A stretch of DNA of 64,000 nucleotides from Mucilaginibacter sp. (GTDB taxonomy: Bacteria > Bacteroidota > Bacteroidia > Sphingobacteriales > Sphingobacteriaceae): assembly GCA_030445275.1 (NCBI GenBank), contig JAUCSE010000081.1, forward strand, positions 1 to 64,000, in the 5' to 3' direction. The translations under genes were made by a program, and so were the position numbers. Of this stretch, positions 60,010 to 64,000 are shown one piece after another. The notes below the pieces were generated by a model, which searched no databases, was not told the origin of the DNA, and saw only the letters and a program-made list of their open reading frames with translations. Within the stretch, counting starts at the first letter, position 1; every line of letters begins with the position of its first letter.

Positions 60010-60876
60010 TTAACTTATTTGTTTAAGGTAATTAATGCTTTTTTCAATGCTTAAAAACTGATCCATTTTAAAGTTTTCCTGCTCAACTATGTAGTATTTT
60101 ACGCCGGCGGAACGAGCTTTTTTAAGTATAGTTTTGTAATCGATGCTTCCGCTTCCTATCTCTGTATTCAATGCAGGATTAGCTTTTTCCATATCCTTAA
60201 TATGTATGAGCCTAAAACGGTTTGGATGATCATTCAGCCATTTCAAAGGGTCTTCTCCAGACCTGACGACCCAGTAAATATCCATCTCAAAACTCAACTG
60301 CTCAGCATTTGTATTATTTAGCAGTAAGTCAAAAAGACGCTGTCCTTCTATCTTTTTAAACTCAAAATCATGATTGTGGTAAGCCATCTTCAGTCCGGCT
60401 TGTTGTACCATATCTGCAGCAATATTTATTTTATTGACAACAGTATTCATGGCATCTGAACTGTTGCGATATTGCTCATTAAGATACGGTAAAACAATGT
60501 ATTTCTGCCCGAGTATCTTAGCTGCTTCAATCACCTCCTCTATCTGGCCAGTATTTCCCGATGACAGGAATGAATCGAGGGAGTAGTGAGCACTTGGCGC
60601 AGTTAATCCGTTGTCATCAAGCAACTTTTTAAATTCAGATGCAGTAAGGCCCCAGAAGCCATTCGCTTTTGAATAACCGAAAGGTTCTACTTGTTTATAG
60701 CCAGCCTTGGCAATTTTAGGTATGATACTATTAACTTCCTTAGGCAATTGTTCTCTGAAAGCGAAAAGTTGTAAACCGTATTGACGGTTTGTTTTTGCCG
60801 TTAAAAAACCAGGCGGGAGCATAATTCCGGCAGAAATAATGCCGGTTTGCTGCAAAAAGGATCTTCTGTTTATCAT
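60010..60876 (-). CDS. Tat-exported TIM-barrel sugar isomerase/epimerase
   Basis: The 288-residue protein has a twin-arginine signal (NRRSFLQQTG) and an AP_endonuc_2-type TIM barrel: YKQVEPFGY, SAHYSLDSF, KMAYHNHDFEF (metal ligands), FEMDIYWVVRSG, FRLIHIKDME and a final YIVEQENF with the ligand Glu. It resembles hydroxypyruvate isomerase/xylose-isomerase-like enzymes acting on keto-sugars in the periplasm. Neighbouring DUF1080 and cytochrome c genes suggest a keto-glycoside pathway. Confidence 0.88.
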   Translation of the reverse strand: MINRRSFLQQTGIISAGIMLPPGFLTAKTNRQYGLQLFAFREQLPKEVNSIIPKIAKAGYKQVEPFGYSKANGFWGLTASEFKKLLDDNGLTAPSAHYSLDSFLSSGNTGQIEEVIEAAKILGQKYIVLPYLNEQYRNSSDAMNTVVNKINIAADMVQQAGLKMAYHNHDFEFKKIEGQRLFDLLLNNTNAEQLSFEMDIYWVVRSGEDPLKWLNDHPNRFRLIHIKDMEKANPALNTEIGSGSIDYKTILKKARSAGVKYYIVEQENFKMDQFLSIEKSINYLKQIS

Positions 60877-61025
60877 GAAATTTATTGAAAGGTTACAAAG
60901 TTGAAAAAGTAGGTTATCCTAATGGCGCAGTTAATGCGCTATTACTGTTAATAATTGTTTTGTAAATCACCAGGTACTCGCGCAGATAAAAAGTACAAGA
61001 AGATGATGATGAGGTTATTTAAGAA

Positions 61026-61751
61026 TTAAAGCTCTTTTATCTTAATGTTTCTGAACGAAATTCCTGTTGACCAGTCCTGTAATGATATACTGCCGCTGTA
61101 ATTCTTTCCAAATTCAGGGAACGCTTTAAAATGAGATGCAGCTATTTTTTTCTTCCAGGAATCAGATTTCAGATCTTCTCTTGCAGTGAGAACTCCATTG
61201 AGGAAAAACTCTATTTGGCCATTCTTTTGCCTGATCTCTGAATGGTTCCAGGCATCAGCGGGTTTGCTTTTGACAGGGCTTTTTTGCGGCGAAAAGCTAT
61301 ATAAACATCCTGAACGGGAATTTGGCTTCGCAAAATCTTGGTGCGAACTGTCAAGTAGCTGGTATTCAGGTCCTGAGGCCCAGGCGGCTGGAATGTCTTT
61401 CCTTTCTAATACATTTATAAAAACGCCGCTATTTCCACCTTTAGGCAATTTCCAGTCGAATTTCAGGTCAAAATCTTTGTATTTGTTGTTGCTCACCAGA
61501 TCACCCGCACCGGATTTATCCTGGGGATCGCAAAACAACTCACCATTTCTTACCTTCCATACGGTAAATGGCTCCTTGGAATTATATAAATGCCAGTCGG
61601 CTGTAGAGTGTCCGTCAAATAAAAGCTTCCAGCCTGCTGCTTTTTCACTTGATGTAAGTACATTATTCTCTTTATTAACAGTAGCGTAGCAATTGATGAT
61701 CAACGCCACTACAACTGTTGCGATCATTGCGATTTTGTTTTTCTTCTTCAT
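61026..61751 (-). CDS. DUF1080 (3-keto-disaccharide hydrolase-type) secreted protein
   Basis: The 241-residue single-domain protein has an N-terminal hydrophobic signal (IAMIATVVVALIIN) and the DUF1080 features WKLLFDGHSTADWH, FDLKFDWKLPKGGNSGVFINVLER, PEYQLLDSSHQDF and NHSEIRQKNGQIEFFLNG. The concanavalin-like fold acts on or binds oxidised glycosides. It is 149 bp from the TIM-barrel gene and 64 bp from the cytochrome gene on the same strand, and differs in architecture from the DUF1080 protein at 44061. Confidence 0.88.
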   Translation of the reverse strand: MKKKNKIAMIATVVVALIINCYATVNKENNVLTSSEKAAGWKLLFDGHSTADWHLYNSKEPFTVWKVRNGELFCDPQDKSGAGDLVSNNKYKDFDLKFDWKLPKGGNSGVFINVLERKDIPAAWASGPEYQLLDSSHQDFAKPNSRSGCLYSFSPQKSPVKSKPADAWNHSEIRQKNGQIEFFLNGVLTAREDLKSDSWKKKIAASHFKAFPEFGKNYSGSISLQDWSTGISFRNIKIKEL

Positions 61752-61815
61752 GATTAATATTTCTTAATTGGTTTATTATTGATGGTTATGTCTATATAGA
61801 TGTTTTGGCAAGTCA

Positions 61816-62241
61816 CTATTTCATTTTAAGGATGAAAGCAACCATTTCTTTTGCGTCATTCTTTTGGAGAGATGGATGAGGGGTCATAGGAATATCACCC
61901 CAACTACCTGCGCCACCTTTGATGATTTTATTAGCCAGCGAGTCGATATTCTTGAGCGTATATTTCTTCGCAATAGCATTGAACGCCGGACCGATCAACT
62001 TCTCCTGTTCTTTATGACAATTCCTACAGTCACTCTGAACAATCAGTTGTGCCCCTTTATCTGATGAAGTGGCAATGGAGACGGCCGGTGCGGGTGACTC
62101 AACACTGTCGGCTTTTTTTACATCTTCATTAAAATTTACGGCATTAGTGCTATCGGCATGATTTCGTGTTTGATTACTGTTGCTGCCGCACGAAAAGATA
62201 GCGATTGATAGAGCAATTAAGAAAAAGGAATTCTTTAACAT
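61816..62241 (-). CDS. Cytochrome c-type lipoprotein
   Basis: The 141-residue protein has a lipobox (AIFSC, Cys18), a flexible Ser/Asn-rich spacer, and one class I cytochrome c domain with CRNCH at 72-76. Met119 in IPMTPHP is the probable axial ligand. It should be a periplasmic electron carrier, attached to a membrane. It heads a same-strand group with DUF1080 and TIM-barrel genes, where it could take electrons from a glycoside 3-dehydrogenase encoded elsewhere. Confidence 0.9.
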   Translation of the reverse strand: MLKNSFFLIALSIAIFSCGSNSNQTRNHADSTNAVNFNEDVKKADSVESPAPAVSIATSSDKGAQLIVQSDCRNCHKEQEKLIGPAFNAIAKKYTLKNIDSLANKIIKGGAGSWGDIPMTPHPSLQKNDAKEMVAFILKMK

Positions 62242-62462
62242 GGTTTATAGATTTAAGATTTTTTACCTGTTGGGAGGTCGCTGTTTTTGCTTTCCGAAAC
62301 AGTTAAAGATATATTATAATGGTTCCGTAAAGGTAGAACCTTATCTTTCTTCCGCTGACTGCCTGTAATAAAAAGTAGTAGGTTTATCTATATAAATTAT
62401 TGATATTCTGTTTGTTGTATATAAACTAAAGAGGAAAAAAGTAGTATGTGTTATAAATTACC

Positions 62463-64000
62463 TCAGAGAACAGAGATAATTGAGCTGATCTTCATCACTC
62501 TGTCTTCGAATAAATCACGGGAAACCGCTGCTTTGTTCCTTGCGCTTGTACGGTAATTATAGATGGTGCTCAAAGAATATCTGAGAAAGCCTGCGATCTG
62601 AGCGCTATCCGTAATACCGAGACGCATGAGAGCATAGATCCTCAATTCAGTATTCAAAATCCCTTTATGCTTTATTTCAATTTTTTCATTGGGAATGAGT
62701 AACGCATTAAAGTCGTCAATAAAATTCGGATAAAGGCTTAAAAATACGCTGTCAAAAACCTTATATAATTCTTCTACCTCATTATCGACGATACTGGTTG
62801 AGCGCAGCATTTTTAGCAAATTATCAGGTTGCTCTGAGGCCTTTTTATTTACTAATTTTCTAAAGTTTTCAAGTTTGTTAATGTAAGCAGAACACAGGTC
62901 GAAAAAATTGGCTATATAGGTTTCCTTAACTTTGTTAGCTTCCAAAAGTTGTACGTTGACTTGATTCAATCTGGTATTGCTTTCACCGATCATCTTGTTT
63001 AGTTCTGCAAGTTGACGCGTAGTTGTAGCTAATTCTGATTTCATTCGAGACTCTCTTTTCATTTGCTTGTGAACATAAATTACGGCGAGCACAAGAAAGA
63101 ATGATAGGGTGCTGATGAGTAGTAAATAGTGCTTCAGCTGATCCTTTTGTTTAGCTTCTTTTTGAAGATATGCTTTATTTACAATCGCATAAAAATTTGA
63201 CATATGAAGTGTCCGAAACTTTGTATCACAAAACAGGGCATCCTCAATTGCTGATTGTGTGCAATTATATGCATGATCGATGTCTCCCGTCGCATATAAT
63301 AAAAGTGCCAATGCCTGCATCGCTGCATTATCTTTTATAGATAATTGCACATCTCCCGCGGCTGACAGCGCGTAAAAATGGATTGCTTCAGATTTAATTT
63401 GCTGCATTTCATAATCCAGTCCAAGCAGATAACTGATCATGGCATAATCGGCTGTATTTTCTGGCTTATCCTTCAACACTTTTAAAAGGTATTTTTCTGC
63501 ATATTTCAAGTTTCCTGAACGGATGTTTTTTAAAGACCAATTAATATGATACGTCATAGTTTGCCGGTCAACGATGTGCAGCAATGAATCGCGATACTGG
63601 TCTGTTTTGATTTTAAACCCTTTATTATCGTTATTAGTTAGATAATGTTCATAAAATTCTATTTCAGAGAGATAATATTCTTTAAGCTGGGCTTTTGACA
63701 GAGATTTGGAATTAATGCTTTTTAATATGTCATTTGCTTCCAGGAATTTATTTAATGGAAAATAGAGATTTGCAATGTCTAGCCGTGTTTCAATTTCCAG
63801 ATCATGGCTTTTAAGCAACTTTGCAATACGCAAATTTCGGGCAGCGTAGGACAATGCCGAATCAATCTTGAATTTAAGATATTCCTTGTATAAAGTTCTG
63901 TTTTGAAGGTATCGTTTTAACTGATTATTATTGTCGGTTTCCGGTCGTTTTAAGAACGCAAGCTTAGCCTCTTTGGCTTGTGTAAATTGTATTTTGTTCT
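62463..64000 (-). CDS. DUF6377-type membrane regulator, N-terminus beyond window
   Basis: The frame continues through the window edge (codons open to 63998), so the visible protein is at least 511 residues; the ATG-like start at 63854 is an internal TTG. The N-terminal part is TPR-like helical repeats (RLDIANLYFPLNKFLEANDIL, DYAMISYLLGLDYEMQQ). It is followed by one membrane helix (LLLISTLSFFLVLAVIYV), a coiled coil and a C-terminal LuxR-like HTH (LRIYALMRLGITDSAQIAGFLRYSLSTIYNYRTSARNK). Such proteins are thought to be membrane-bound transcription factors near sugar-utilisation loci. Confidence 0.85.
   Translation of the reverse strand, partial: NKIQFTQAKEAKLAFLKRPETDNNNQLKRYLQNRTLYKEYLKFKIDSALSYAARNLRIAKLLKSHDLEIETRLDIANLYFPLNKFLEANDILKSINSKSLSKAQLKEYYLSEIEFYEHYLTNNDNKGFKIKTDQYRDSLLHIVDRQTMTYHINWSLKNIRSGNLKYAEKYLLKVLKDKPENTADYAMISYLLGLDYEMQQIKSEAIHFYALSAAGDVQLSIKDNAAMQALALLLYATGDIDHAYNCTQSAIEDALFCDTKFRTLHMSNFYAIVNKAYLQKEAKQKDQLKHYLLLISTLSFFLVLAVIYVHKQMKRESRMKSELATTTRQLAELNKMIGESNTRLNQVNVQLLEANKVKETYIANFFDLCSAYINKLENFRKLVNKKASEQPDNLLKMLRSTSIVDNEVEELYKVFDSVFLSLYPNFIDDFNALLIPNEKIEIKHKGILNTELRIYALMRLGITDSAQIAGFLRYSLSTIYNYRTSARNKAAVSRDLFEDRVMKISSIISVL

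Noticed and set aside
1..64000. CRISPR arrays, tRNA, rRNA or riboswitches
   Set aside because: No regularly spaced repeats, cloverleaf-like or rRNA-like sequence or known riboswitch core was recognised by eye; short or divergent ones could be missed.

Overview
The window reads as the chromosome of a Bacteroidota bacterium of the Sphingobacteriaceae, most likely Mucilaginibacter or a close relative. This is an inference from content. Evidence is the low-to-moderate GC, TonB-dependent receptors with carboxypeptidase-regulatory-like N-termini, a PorP/SprF protein paired with a giant PKD protein ending in a gliding/T9SS type B sorting domain, many signal-peptide and lipoprotein genes, DUF2264/DUF1080/DUF6377 proteins, and promoters of the Bacteroidota form TTG-N20-TAnnTTTG. 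No tRNA, rRNA, CRISPR array, phage or complete insertion sequence was seen.

Layout. 0-8.6 kb: tail of an unknown gene, a secreted phosphodiesterase/phosphatase-like enzyme, a small RRM protein, two tandem GH18 chitinase lipoproteins sharing a fascin-like C-terminal module, then a DeoR regulator with a phosphodiester glycosidase-like protein and a DUF2264 protein. 8.6-25 kb: a nearly complete fatty-acid beta-oxidation locus in three transcription units. Unit 1 is DUF2147, FadN-type dehydrogenase/hydratase, thiolase, acyl-CoA ligase, enoyl-CoA isomerase and 2,4-dienoyl-CoA-reductase-like SDR. Unit 2 is acyl-CoA dehydrogenase, EtfB, EtfA, thioesterase and acyl-CoA-binding protein. Unit 3 is a FadL porin and an SGNH esterase lipoprotein. 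An AraC-type regulator is encoded between units 2 and 3. 25-40 kb: two iron-type TonB receptors (one with a PepSY protein and a small membrane protein), the PorP/SprB-like pair, a SpmA/SpmB-type protein, DinB, RidA and a tautomerase. 40-50.7 kb: small lipoproteins, hypotheticals, a GRDP-like membrane protein, a DUF1080 protein, a DUF937-OmpA protein, an AraC plus SnoaL-like pair and a cluster of intergenic repeats. 50.9-57.6 kb: a YVTN/YncE lipoprotein, three broken gene fragments joined end to end (M28 peptidase, malate:quinone oxidoreductase, beta-helix protein), an esterase, an AlkZ-like glycosylase and hypotheticals. 57.6-64 kb: DeoR regulator, MFS transporter, Tat-exported TIM-barrel isomerase, DUF1080, cytochrome c lipoprotein, and a DUF6377 membrane regulator cut by the window end.

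The main discovery candidate is a shared 43-bp promoter/operator block found upstream of all three fatty-acid units (16346-16388, 21201-21243, 22315-22357). Each copy has the same orientation relative to its downstream gene. Each holds two half-sites (TCCG core) exactly 21 bp apart, with a TTG (-33-like) element and a weak -7-like element at fixed positions. This suggests that the neighbouring AraC-type protein is the fatty-acid regulator, in place of the TetR/GntR-type FadR of other bacteria. Other regulatory signals are a pair of Fur-like boxes before the two TonB receptors, a perfect 40-bp palindrome abutting the MFS start codon, and an inverted repeat before the first DeoR gene.
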